Made by a program: the position numbers and the translations under genes | Shown here: piece by piece, positions 1 through 7,134 of the stretch | Layout: every line of letters starts with the position of its first letter | Position numbering within the stretch: the first letter of the stretch is position 1 | The notes under the pieces: model-generated | What the model saw: the letters and a program-made list of their open reading frames with translations, nothing else | What the model was told of the DNA's origin: nothing | Databases searched by the model: none | Assembly (NCBI RefSeq): GCF_026341125.1 | Contig: NZ_JAPEOR010000002.1 | Location: 2,244,501-2,308,500, forward strand | Direction: 5' to 3' | From: Streptomyces sp. NBC_01142 | Lineage (GTDB): Bacteria; Actinomycetota; Actinomycetes; Streptomycetales; Streptomycetaceae | Length of the DNA: 64,000 bases

Positions 1-318
1 AGCGAGACCGGCAAGGTCACCATCTTCTGGCTGCTGAGCGTCTACCTGGTCCAGACCCTCGGTGAGATGTGCCTGTCGCCGGTCGGCCTGTCCCTGTCGA
101 CCAAGCTGGCCCCGAAGCTGTTCGTCGGCCAGATCATGGGTCTGTGGTTCCTCGCCACCTCGACGGGCAACGCCCTGAACGGCTGGACCACCAAGCTCAA
201 CGCCCCGCTGGGCGACGCCGTCTACTACACCTTGTGGGCGATCATCGCTGTCGCAGCGGGCCTCGCCTTCATGACGGCGGGCAAGAAGATCCGCGCGCTC
301 ATGGGCGACGTGAAGTAA
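1..318 (+). CDS. Peptide MFS transporter (POT/PTR family), C-terminal part
   Basis: Proton-coupled di/tripeptide symporter of the inner membrane. Only the last 105 residues are in the window, and the reading frame is open from base 1. The visible part has three hydrophobic segments. The motif LSPVGLSLSTKLAP followed by GLWFLATSTGNALNG is typical of the last helices of bacterial POT transporters. The gene ends with TAA at 316-318, followed 22 nt later by a strong hairpin terminator. The N-terminal half, with the ExxERFxYY proton-coupling motif of the family, is outside the window and cannot be checked. Confidence 0.85.
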   Translation, partial: SETGKVTIFWLLSVYLVQTLGEMCLSPVGLSLSTKLAPKLFVGQIMGLWFLATSTGNALNGWTTKLNAPLGDAVYYTLWAIIAVAAGLAFMTAGKKIRALMGDVK

Positions 319-340
319 CTCCCCCGCGCCAACGGGCGCC

Positions 341-388
341 ATGGCAGAGGGCCGGCACGAAGAGTTCTTCGTGCCGGCCCTCTGCCAT
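341..388. terminator. Bidirectional intrinsic terminator
   Basis: Perfect 21-bp inverted repeat: arms 341-361 and 368-388, with a 6-nt loop whose outer bases can also pair. It sits between the convergent peptide transporter (ends 318) and the surface-protein operon (ends 413), so it can stop transcription from both sides. Confidence 0.9.
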
Positions 389-412
389 GCACCGGACCGT
401 TGCCCGGCAAGG

Positions 413-1792
413 TCAGCGTGTGCCGCGCAAACGCCGCCACGGGGTGAACGTGAACACCGCGCCGCCCAGCAGGATCACCGTGCCGGCGACGAGGGCGAGG
501 GCGCGCAGGGCACCGTTGTCCTCGGCTCCGGTCTGGGCGAGGCCGCCACTCGTGCTCGTACCGCCGCTGCTCGTACCGCCGCCTGCGGCGCCGCCGTTCG
601 CGGTGCCGCCGGACGCGCCGCCCGGCTGGGCCGAGGTGTCGAGCTCGAGGGAGGCCTCCGCCGTGCCCTTGACCGTGCACGGAATATGGATCTTCTGGCC
701 GCCCAGGGTGACGTCGATCGCCAGGGTGCCCGGGCTGAGTGTGGACTTGCCGCTGGCGCCCGGCTTGTACGTACCGGTCATGTCAGCCAGGTCCACCGGC
801 TTTCCTGCCTCCAGCGGATCCTTGTTGGCGGGGCCTGTGACGGGAACGGTGCCCTTGTCGACGCCACCGAGAAGGACCGCCATCGACGGCTTGAGGGCGC
901 CCGCGGGGAGTGCGGCCGGGCTGTTCATGACGCCCTTGGCCGTCTTGACGACGAGGTCGTAACTGCCGCCGTTCTTCTTGGCGTTGATCGTCACCTTGGA
1001 GTTGATGCTCGCCGGTCCGGGCGACGTGCAGGCGAACGTGACGCTGACCTCCTTGCCGGGGAAGTCGGTTTGGCCGCCGCCGCCCCCGCCGGAGGTGGTG
1101 CCGCCACCGGTGGTCGTACCTCCGGAGGCTGTGCCCCCGGAGGTCGTGCCGCCGCTCGTGGTGCCACCCGAGGTGGTCGTGCCTCCGGAGGTCGTACCGC
1201 CGCTCGTCGTACCGCCGCTCGTCGTGCCTCCGGACGTGGTCCCTCCGCCGTCCGACACCTTGATCGTCGCCGCGGCCCTGACCGTCTCCTTCGGCGCGCA
1301 CTTGGTGTCGGTGGACATCGGCTTGGAGACATTGATGTTGTACGCGTCGGGCGTCAGCGTGACCTCACCCGCCTTGGTCAGCTTGATCTTGCCCTTCATG
1401 TCGGACAGCACCATCGGGCTGTTCTTGGGGATCGGCGGGTTCGTCCGCGTCCCCTCCATGGCGATGTCCGCAGTCTGTGCGCCGGCCGCCTTGAGCGTGC
1501 CGGCCGGCTTCACCGTGTCCTTCTCCAGGTCGAGGATGTCGGGATTCTTGGAAGCCGCCTCCACGAACTTCCACACCACCTCGACCTCGTCGCCGACCTT
1601 GGCCTCGGCGGGTGCGGTGATCTGCACCTTGGTGGTGCCCTGTACGGGTGGCAGGCCCGAGATGGGTGGCGGTATGCACTCCGTCCTGTACGACACCTCG
1701 GCTGCCTGGGCGGGGCTTGCGGTCAGCAGGATCCCCGCACCGCCGAGCATCAGCGCGACGCCGGCCGCGCTCATCCTCCGTTGCGTACTCAC
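413..1792 (-). CDS. Secreted LAXTG sortase-anchored surface protein with Gly-Thr-Thr-Ser linker
   Basis: 459 aa. Signal peptide about 1-30 (ends AQA), a first beta-rich secreted domain about 31-175, a low-complexity TTSGG-type linker about 181-240, a second domain about 243-388, a Gly/Ser-rich stalk, then LAQTG at 418-422, a hydrophobic helix about 429-450 and a short basic tail. This is the layout of a class E sortase substrate in streptomycetes (LAXTG), so covalent attachment to peptidoglycan is inferred. The second domain resembles the LPKTG protein at 3872-4546: both carry the pattern KPS followed by LGG and GTVPV. The GTG start at 1792 overlaps the upstream stop as GTGA, indicating translational coupling. 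It is the last gene of the operon. The ligand or function of the domains is unknown. Confidence 0.85.
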   Translation of the reverse strand: MSTQRRMSAAGVALMLGGAGILLTASPAQAAEVSYRTECIPPPISGLPPVQGTTKVQITAPAEAKVGDEVEVVWKFVEAASKNPDILDLEKDTVKPAGTLKAAGAQTADIAMEGTRTNPPIPKNSPMVLSDMKGKIKLTKAGEVTLTPDAYNINVSKPMSTDTKCAPKETVRAAATIKVSDGGGTTSGGTTSGGTTSGGTTSGGTTTSGGTTSGGTTSGGTASGGTTTGGGTTSGGGGGGQTDFPGKEVSVTFACTSPGPASINSKVTINAKKNGGSYDLVVKTAKGVMNSPAALPAGALKPSMAVLLGGVDKGTVPVTGPANKDPLEAGKPVDLADMTGTYKPGASGKSTLSPGTLAIDVTLGGQKIHIPCTVKGTAEASLELDTSAQPGGASGGTANGGAAGGGTSSGGTSTSGGLAQTGAEDNGALRALALVAGTVILLGGAVFTFTPWRRLRGTR

Positions 1793-2922
1793 GAATGTCC
1801 CTTCGTCGTGGATCGGTTCTCTGACGGTGCGGAGTCAGCTGTGAACCACGGCAGAGCCGTGGTGTCCGTGGCGCTTTCCGGCGCCACGGACGGTTCGGTA
1901 CGTGGCCGGGAGCCGGGGCGGCGGAACGTGGGCAGCCGGACCGTGCGGTGGCGGCCGTTGCCGTGGGGGCCGGAGCGCGGGCGGGAGTGGGGGCGGACGC
2001 GGTCGACGATCGCCATGCCGATGCGGAACACGGCGGCGGGTACGACGACGGCCAGCAGGATCCAGAAGAGCGTGACGCCCCAGGGCCGGCCGACGCCCCA
2101 CGGCTGTTCGGCCAGCACCTTCGTGCCGTACTTCACGGAGATCTGATAGTCGCCGTGTGCGCCTGCGGTGAGCTGGACGGGCAGCTTGACCTGCACTTTC
2201 CGGCCGGGCGCGATGGTGCCGCGCCACTGCTGCTCCTCCCACTGCGGGGCGAAGACGCCGTGCGCGGTGCCGATGTGGAAGACGGGATCCTTCACCGGGG
2301 CGGAGCCGAGGTTGCCGACGGTGAACTCCAGCCGACGGGAGGGCGGGGCCCCGAAGAAGACGAGGATGCCGGAGTCGCCCTCGAGTCGGGTGGCGGCGAG
2401 TACGGCGAGCTTTCCGCCGTCGGTCTGCTGCGGGAGCGGCGCGGTGGGGTGCCCGGCGACGGTGAACTCGGCGTCGACGGTGGCCTGTTCACCGGTGACA
2501 GTGGCCACGTGCACGACGCAGGGGCAGGGCTTGGGCGGCTCGGCGACCGGCATCTTCTTGCTGAAGGCGCCCTTGGAGTCGGTGGTGACGGCGCGGCCGT
2601 CGGAGTTGGCGCAGGCGTTCGTGCCGCCGATCACGCCTCTGCCGGGCACGGCCTGTCCGCAGATGAGCATCATGAGGAGGGTGCCCGGCCGCCATCCCGA
2701 GCCACTGACGGTGATGTCGCCGCCCTTGCCGGCCTGGGCCTGGGAAAGCTCGACGGCGGGGGTGGCGTCGGCGGACCCGGCGGCGGATGCGGGGGCGGTG
2801 GGGAGGAGCAGAAGGAGGACGGGGAGAAGGGCGAGAAGGACGAGGACGCGCGATGCGTCACCCGGGCCGGTCCGTGCCTCGTCCTCGCCGCGCGGAGGGG
2901 GCGTGTCGACCTGCATCGTCAT
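1789..2922 (-). CDS. Secreted, membrane-anchored protein with Ig-like domain
   Basis: 377 aa from the ATG at 2922, which overlaps the upstream stop as ATGA. An ATG two codons later (2916) has better spacing from the AGGAG and is the alternative start. A long hydrophobic signal segment (about 25-47) ends ASA. It is followed by a cysteine-containing Ig-like domain whose VSGSGWRPG start recalls neocarzinostatin-like folds, then a second beta domain with TVGNLGSAPV (COG1361/NEW3-like), and one C-terminal transmembrane helix around WGVTLFWILLAVVV with a basic cytoplasmic tail. There is no sortase motif. It is the middle gene of the surface operon. Inference: a membrane-tethered partner of the neighbouring DUF916-like and sortase-anchored proteins. 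The enzymatic role is unknown. Confidence 0.75.
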   Translation of the reverse strand: MTMQVDTPPPRGEDEARTGPGDASRVLVLLALLPVLLLLLPTAPASAAGSADATPAVELSQAQAGKGGDITVSGSGWRPGTLLMMLICGQAVPGRGVIGGTNACANSDGRAVTTDSKGAFSKKMPVAEPPKPCPCVVHVATVTGEQATVDAEFTVAGHPTAPLPQQTDGGKLAVLAATRLEGDSGILVFFGAPPSRRLEFTVGNLGSAPVKDPVFHIGTAHGVFAPQWEEQQWRGTIAPGRKVQVKLPVQLTAGAHGDYQISVKYGTKVLAEQPWGVGRPWGVTLFWILLAVVVPAAVFRIGMAIVDRVRPHSRPRSGPHGNGRHRTVRLPTFRRPGSRPRTEPSVAPESATDTTALPWFTADSAPSENRSTTKGHS

Positions 2923-3911
2923 GCTCCTGACCTCGCCAAGTGCCGTTCGTTCGCGGTCTCTTCGGGGGGCTCGGTCCGGTCCGGAGGGTGGCGGCGGCTG
3001 TGGAGCAGCCATGCCGTGAGGGTGGCCGCCGCCAGCAGCAACCCGCCCGTGGCCGCCGCCTCCGGCCAGGGGACGAAGGTCGCCGACGCCGTCGACTCGC
3101 CGGACGCGTTGCCCGGTGCCGTGGCCCGGAGGTGGATGCCGACCGCGTCCAGGGACGGGGGGTCGGGCCAGTCCTCGGTGAGGGTGACGCGTTGGCCGGG
3201 GAGCAGTTCCAGGGGGAGTCTGCGGGGCTTGCGGTGGAGGACCTCACCGAAGAGGCCGTCCGCGCGGACCGTCAGGCTGGGGGTCAGGGCCGTGTTGCCC
3301 CGGTTCACCAGGGCGTAGTGGATCTTTCCGCCGGAGAAGGAGACGTCCTCGACCGTGAGCGCCGCCAGCGTCGGGCCGCTGACCCGCAGGTGGATCCGTA
3401 CACCCACCTCACGTCCGCCGGACGCCGCCATGATCGCGCCCGGGTGGTCGCCCGGGACCGCACCGGGTGGGACGGTGGCCGAGAAGGGGACCTCCGCCCG
3501 GGTGCGGGGCGGGACCGTGACACGGTCTGCCGCGAGCGTGATCCAGGTGCCGGTGTCCTTGGACCCGCGGGCGTCGCGCACCGCGAAGGCGCCGCCCTCG
3601 GTGTTGTACGCGTCGGCCGGCCGGAGGCGTACGGTGAGCGGTTTCGCGCCGGGGTTCGTCACCGACAGTGTGTCCTCCAGTACGGTGCCGGGCGGTCCCT
3701 CCAGATAGACGTACGGCCTGTCTCCCCCCGTCGCCGTCCATGCCGGGGTGTCCGCCGCCCACGCCGTGGGGGCGCACAGCGCACACAGCAGCGCGGCAAG
3801 GATGCCGGCGGCGCGCGACAGCACGGACGGCGCGAACGGAACGAACGGCACCGACAGCACGGCCTGCACGGTCAGCTCGCGGTCCGGCCGCCGCCGCGCC
3901 GGGTCAGCCAC
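2919..3911 (-). CDS. DUF916-like (WxL-interacting-protein type) secreted membrane protein
   Basis: 330 aa from GTG at 3911. The start overlaps the upstream gene by 40 nt. A GTG at 3869, just past that stop, is an alternative giving about 316 aa, and neither has a strong ribosome site. Signal peptide ends TAWA about residue 52. A domain then follows with the pattern PPGTVLEDTLSVTNPG and VPPGAVPGDHPGAIMA, like DUF916/WxL-interacting-protein domains. A second Ig-like half (ALVNRGNTALTPSL) precedes one transmembrane helix near ATGGLLLAAATLTAWLL and a cytoplasmic tail. In Firmicutes such proteins belong to surface Csc/WxL complexes. Here it sits between two sortase-substrate genes, supporting a cell-wall complex (inference). 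Confidence 0.78.
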   Translation of the reverse strand: MADPARRRPDRELTVQAVLSVPFVPFAPSVLSRAAGILAALLCALCAPTAWAADTPAWTATGGDRPYVYLEGPPGTVLEDTLSVTNPGAKPLTVRLRPADAYNTEGGAFAVRDARGSKDTGTWITLAADRVTVPPRTRAEVPFSATVPPGAVPGDHPGAIMAASGGREVGVRIHLRVSGPTLAALTVEDVSFSGGKIHYALVNRGNTALTPSLTVRADGLFGEVLHRKPRRLPLELLPGQRVTLTEDWPDPPSLDAVGIHLRATAPGNASGESTASATFVPWPEAAATGGLLLAAATLTAWLLHSRRHPPDRTEPPEETANERHLARSGA

Positions 3912-4546
3912 AGCACCCCGGCCGCCCCGGCCAGCAGCACTGTGCCACCGAGCGTGCCGAGCGCCGTCGCCGAGTCGAGCGGGCCGGTCTTCGGCAGTTC
4001 GCCGCCACCGGACGGTGTGGGCAGGCTGCTGCCGCCGCCCGCCCCCGTGACGTCGAGTTCCAGCGACGGCTTGGGGTTGTTCTTGGGCGTGCAGGTGGTC
4101 GTCGTACCGAGCGCCTTGATCGTCAGCACCCCGGCCGTGAACGTGACCTTGCCGCTCTTCTTCGGGGTGTACGTCCCCGACAAGTCACTGATCTTGATAG
4201 GCGTGTTGGCCGGGACCGCCTCAGCGTTCGGTGGCCCGGAGACGGGGACCGTACCCTCGCCCGCGCCGCCCAGCACCATGAGCGCGCTCGGCTTCATGGC
4301 TCCCTTGCCGAGCTCGACCGGGCTGGAGGAGACGCCCTTCTGGAAGGACATCGTGAGCTTGTAGCCGCTGCCGCTCTTCACAGCCTTGATGTCGATCGGG
4401 GAGACCGCGCCTTTGGGCCCGATCGGGGTCTGACACTGGTAGTCGACGTCCACCACACTGGCATGGGCGGCGGGGGCGGCCATCAGCACCACCGAGCCCG
4501 CCACCGCTGCTGCCAGCGCGTGGGCTGTCCGCTTCGGGTACAACAC
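3872..4546 (-). CDS. Secreted LPXTG sortase-anchored surface protein
   Basis: 224 aa, GTG start at 4546 preceded by a GAGGGGAA ribosome site. Signal peptide about 1-29 (AHA), a single beta-rich domain about 34-167 that resembles the C-terminal domain of the protein at 413-1792, a short Gly/Ser spacer, LPKTG at 184-188, a hydrophobic helix about 196-215 and a basic tail. It is the first gene of the four-gene surface operon. The LPKTG (not LAXTG) signal differs from that of its paralogue, so the two may be handled differently by sortases. No sortase gene is in the window. Ligand unknown. Confidence 0.85.
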   Translation of the reverse strand: MLYPKRTAHALAAAVAGSVVLMAAPAAHASVVDVDYQCQTPIGPKGAVSPIDIKAVKSGSGYKLTMSFQKGVSSSPVELGKGAMKPSALMVLGGAGEGTVPVSGPPNAEAVPANTPIKISDLSGTYTPKKSGKVTFTAGVLTIKALGTTTTCTPKNNPKPSLELDVTGAGGGSSLPTPSGGGELPKTGPLDSATALGTLGGTVLLAGAAGVLWLTRRGGGRTAS

Positions 4547-4649
4547 CTCGAGTTCCCCTCATGCCGGAAGTCGCCAACAGCGAAAGTTACTGACGACACA
4601 TCAGATCGGGCGCTCAAGGTACGCCTGGGACCTTGGGGAGGGAAGACAA

Positions 4650-4674
4650 AGAGCACGCCGTATTGACGTGCTCT
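4650..4674 (-). terminator. Intrinsic terminator of the RsbW-like gene
   Basis: Perfect 8-bp inverted repeat (4650-4657 and 4667-4674) with a 9-nt loop. On the minus strand it is followed by a T-rich run (TTTGTCTT). It lies 63 nt past the stop of the gene at 4737-5231 and upstream of the surface operon. Confidence 0.75.
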
Positions 4675-4736
4675 ACAAGAGATTCAAAACCTGCCGTACA
4701 CCGCCACGAACGCGCTGCGAACGCACGGTGGGGGAG

Positions 4737-5231
4737 CTACGAGGGGGCGGCGAGATCCGCCCAGACCGTCTTGCCCGCGGCACCCGGGGACCGTACAACT
4801 CCCCAGTCGAGACAGAGCCGCTGGACGATGAACATGCCGTGCCCGCCGGGCCGTCCGGCCCGGTGGGGGGTGCGCGGAGCGGGCTGGCCCGTGCCCCGGT
4901 CCGTGACCTCCAGGCGCAGCACCTTCCCGTCGCAGCCGACCCGCAGCTCCTCCGGCCCTTCGGCGTGCAGGCAGGCGTTCGTGACCAGCTCGGAGACGAC
5001 CAGCAGTACGTCCTCGGCCGCCGCCCGGCGGTCGGCCGAGGCGGCGGGGAGCCAGCCCCAGTCGTACAGCGCCTGGCGGGTGAAGTCGCGGGCGAGCGGA
5101 ACGATGCCGCTGGCGCTGCGCAGGGCAAGGCGACGCACCGCACCGCCGGGTACCCCCGAGGCAGGGGTGGCGCCGGCGCCTTCCGGCTCAGGGCCGAGGT
5201 CGCCCGGCGGCTGCTGCCGGGTGGTGCTCAT
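4737..5231 (-). CDS. RsbW-like anti-sigma factor / serine kinase (HATPase_c_2)
   Basis: 164 aa GHKL ATPase of the small stand-alone type. The N box SELVTNA is at 80-86 (Asn85 for magnesium), the G1 box DRGTG at 111-115 and a GGHGM lid motif at 129-133. A low-complexity Pro/Gly N-terminus precedes the fold. Family role: binds a SigB/SigF-type sigma factor and phosphorylates the STAS antagonist. The STAS gene lies just upstream (5390-5758) and a matching sigma factor is divergent (6067-6996), so a local partner-switching set is inferred. The ATG at 5231 follows GAGGTGAAG. Own terminator at 4650-4674. Many streptomycete ATPases of this type have no sigma partner, so specificity is not proven. 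Confidence 0.88.
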   Translation of the reverse strand: MSTTRQQPPGDLGPEPEGAGATPASGVPGGAVRRLALRSASGIVPLARDFTRQALYDWGWLPAASADRRAAAEDVLLVVSELVTNACLHAEGPEELRVGCDGKVLRLEVTDRGTGQPAPRTPHRAGRPGGHGMFIVQRLCLDWGVVRSPGAAGKTVWADLAAPS

Positions 5232-5347
5232 CAGCGCTTCACCTCACCGATTCACCAATTTGCCAATTACATCGATACACAGAGTGCAGGGCCTTCAACG
5301 GTCTGCGGGGTTCTCCTGCCCGGCCTCATCGTGACAACACCCACTAC

Positions 5348-5366
5348 GTCACGCGATACGCGTGAC
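5348..5366. terminator. 8-3-8 palindrome downstream of the STAS gene (terminator or operator)
   Basis: Perfect inverted repeat GTCACGCG-ATA-CGCGTGAC starting 24 nt past the STAS stop and about 117 nt upstream of the ATPase start. The 3-nt loop and lack of a T-run leave open whether it is a hairpin terminator or a protein-binding site. Confidence 0.5.
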
Positions 5367-5389
5367 GCGGGCAACAGGGGGTGGGTCGC

Positions 5390-5758
5390 TCAGTCGGGCA
5401 GGGCCGCCCCGAGGGAGTCGTGCACGGTGAAGACCGCCTCCGCTCCGGTGATCTCGAAGACCCTGGCCACCACGGGCAGCATGCCGGCCAAATGCACCCC
5501 TCCCCCGGCGGCCTCGGCCTTCAGCCGGGCTCCGAGCAGCACATTGAGTCCGGTGGAGTCGCAGAACTCGAGCTCCGAGCAGTCGATGACCAGTCGTACG
5601 CGGCCCTGCTCGAGCGCCTCGTCCAGTGGCGCACGCAACAAATCGGCGGTGTGGTGATCCAACTCACCCGCCGGTTTTACAACCTCGCTGAGGCCTTCGG
5701 TCCGAACCTCTACCTGAAGTCGGCCCCGGTTCGCGCTGCCGACCGTCCCGCGGTCCAT
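5390..5758 (-). CDS. STAS-domain anti-sigma factor antagonist
   Basis: 122 aa from the ATG at 5758, chosen because AAAGGGACG lies just upstream; an in-frame ATG at 5782 lacks a ribosome site. A single STAS domain covers nearly the whole protein. The phosphorylation site CDSTG is at 66-70 (Ser68), preceded by LVIDCSELEF. Family role: when unphosphorylated it binds the RsbW-like kinase and frees the sigma factor; phosphorylation of the serine stops this. Its position between the kinase gene and the divergent sigma gene fits that role. A palindrome separates it from the kinase gene, so the two may not be strictly co-transcribed. Confidence 0.9.
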   Translation of the reverse strand: MDRGTVGSANRGRLQVEVRTEGLSEVVKPAGELDHHTADLLRAPLDEALEQGRVRLVIDCSELEFCDSTGLNVLLGARLKAEAAGGGVHLAGMLPVVARVFEITGAEAVFTVHDSLGAALPD

Positions 5759-6066
5759 GCCCGTCCCTTTTCGCCGTGTCATTTGCCGCGCATTGCGCCG
5801 CGCCGTCCGTCGTGTCGCACCCAGCGTCACACACCGTCGCAGGACGGCCGTGACGTCCGACGAACATTACGCCTTCCATGCGTCGACCGGTAGCCGAACT
5901 CCCCATCAAAACCGACAAATAGGACATTTGACACTTGCAACTGTCCATGGGGACCGGGTAGGCCTAGTACAGACACAACCGACCACGGCCGGCTTTGGAG
6001 GCGCCGCTCACCGCAGCAGCATGTATTGGCATCGGCGGCCATATGCCGAGAACGATGGAGGAGACC
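5759..6066. other. Divergent intergenic region, STAS / sigma factor
   Basis: 308 nt between the STAS and sigma genes. It is more A/T-rich than its surroundings around 5890-5975 and contains a TTGACA hexamer at 5928-5933 on the plus strand. I see no convincing paired -10 at normal spacing and no RNA gene. Confidence 0.5.
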
Positions 6067-6996
6067 ATGTCACCCCGGCTCGACGAATCGCGCACCGCGC
6101 CGTCGACACTGCCCATCCCCGCCACCGAACCGGCCGAGGGCCCCGTCCAGGACGGCCTGGAGAACCTGGAGAGCGTGGAGAACCTGGAGAGCCTCGACGG
6201 CCTCCCGGAGATCCCGCCCTTCGACCAGGTGGGACCGCTGGACGCGCGAGCGCTGTCGAAGACCCTCTTCGGGCGTCTCGAATCCCTCGAAGAGGGCACG
6301 CACGAGTACGCGTACGTCCGCAACACCCTGGTCGAACTCAACCTGGCACTGGTGAAGTTCGCCGCCTCCCGGTTCCGCTCCCGCAGCGAGCCGATGGAGG
6401 ACATCATCCAGGTCGGCACGATCGGTCTGATCAAGGCGATCGACCGCTTCGAGCTCAGCCGGGGCGTCGAGTTCCCGACCTTCGCGATGCCGACCATCGT
6501 CGGCGAGATCAAGCGCTTCTTCCGCGACACCAGCTGGTCGGTGCGGGTGCCGCGCCGCCTCCAGGAGCTGCGGCTCGACCTGGCGAAGGCGGGCGACGAG
6601 CTCTCCCAGCAGTACGACCGCGCGCCCACCGTCGGTGAACTCGCCGAGCGGCTCGCCATCAGCAAGGACGAGGTCGTCGAGGGCATGGCGGCGAGCAACG
6701 CGTACACCGCGAGCTCGCTGGACGCCCAGCCCGAGGAGGACGAGACCGAGGGCGCCCTCGCGGACCGCATCGGCTACGAGGACCACGGACTCGAAGGAAT
6801 CGAGTACGTCGAGTCGCTGAAGCCGCTGATCGCAAGCCTTCCGCCACGGGACCGTAAAATTCTCTCCCTGCGATTCGTCGCCAATATGACGCAGTCGGAG
6901 ATCGGCGAGGAGCTCGGGATCTCGCAGATGCATGTGTCGCGACTGCTGTCGCGCACCCTGGTCAGGCTCAGAAAGGGCCTCACGCTCGAGGAGTGA
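6067..6996 (+). CDS. RNA polymerase sigma factor, SigB/SigF/SigG family
   Basis: 309 aa from the ATG at 6067, preceded by GGAGGAG. Domain order: acidic, variable N-terminus about 1-70; region 2 with EDIIQVGTIGLIKAIDRFEL and FPTFAMPTIVGEIKRFFRD; region 3 with VRVPRRLQELR and ELAERL; region 4 helix-turn-helix with LPPRDRKILSLRF and SEIGEELGISQMHVSRLLSR. It is a group 3 sigma factor, in streptomycetes linked to stress and spore development. The neighbouring RsbW-like and STAS genes are its likely regulators (inference from context). It is a single-gene transcript ending at a strong hairpin 41 nt downstream. Confidence 0.93.
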   Translation: MSPRLDESRTAPSTLPIPATEPAEGPVQDGLENLESVENLESLDGLPEIPPFDQVGPLDARALSKTLFGRLESLEEGTHEYAYVRNTLVELNLALVKFAASRFRSRSEPMEDIIQVGTIGLIKAIDRFELSRGVEFPTFAMPTIVGEIKRFFRDTSWSVRVPRRLQELRLDLAKAGDELSQQYDRAPTVGELAERLAISKDEVVEGMAASNAYTASSLDAQPEEDETEGALADRIGYEDHGLEGIEYVESLKPLIASLPPRDRKILSLRFVANMTQSEIGEELGISQMHVSRLLSRTLVRLRKGLTLEE

Positions 6997-7037
6997 CCGA
7001 GCAGTAGCAACCGGGGACGCAGCGCACCGGCGCCGTT

Positions 7038-7071
7038 GGAAGGGCCCATTCCTCAAGGAATGGGCCCTTCC
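7038..7071 (+). terminator. Terminator of the sigma factor gene
   Basis: Perfect 15-bp stem (7038-7052 and 7057-7071) with a 4-nt TCAA loop, 41 nt after the sigma-factor stop, followed by CCCCGTTATT. Confidence 0.9.
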
Positions 7072-7134
7072 CCGTTATTGACGGGGCAGTCCGGATTGGT
7101 CCACATTGAGCCCGGGGTAAGTGGGGGGACCAAC

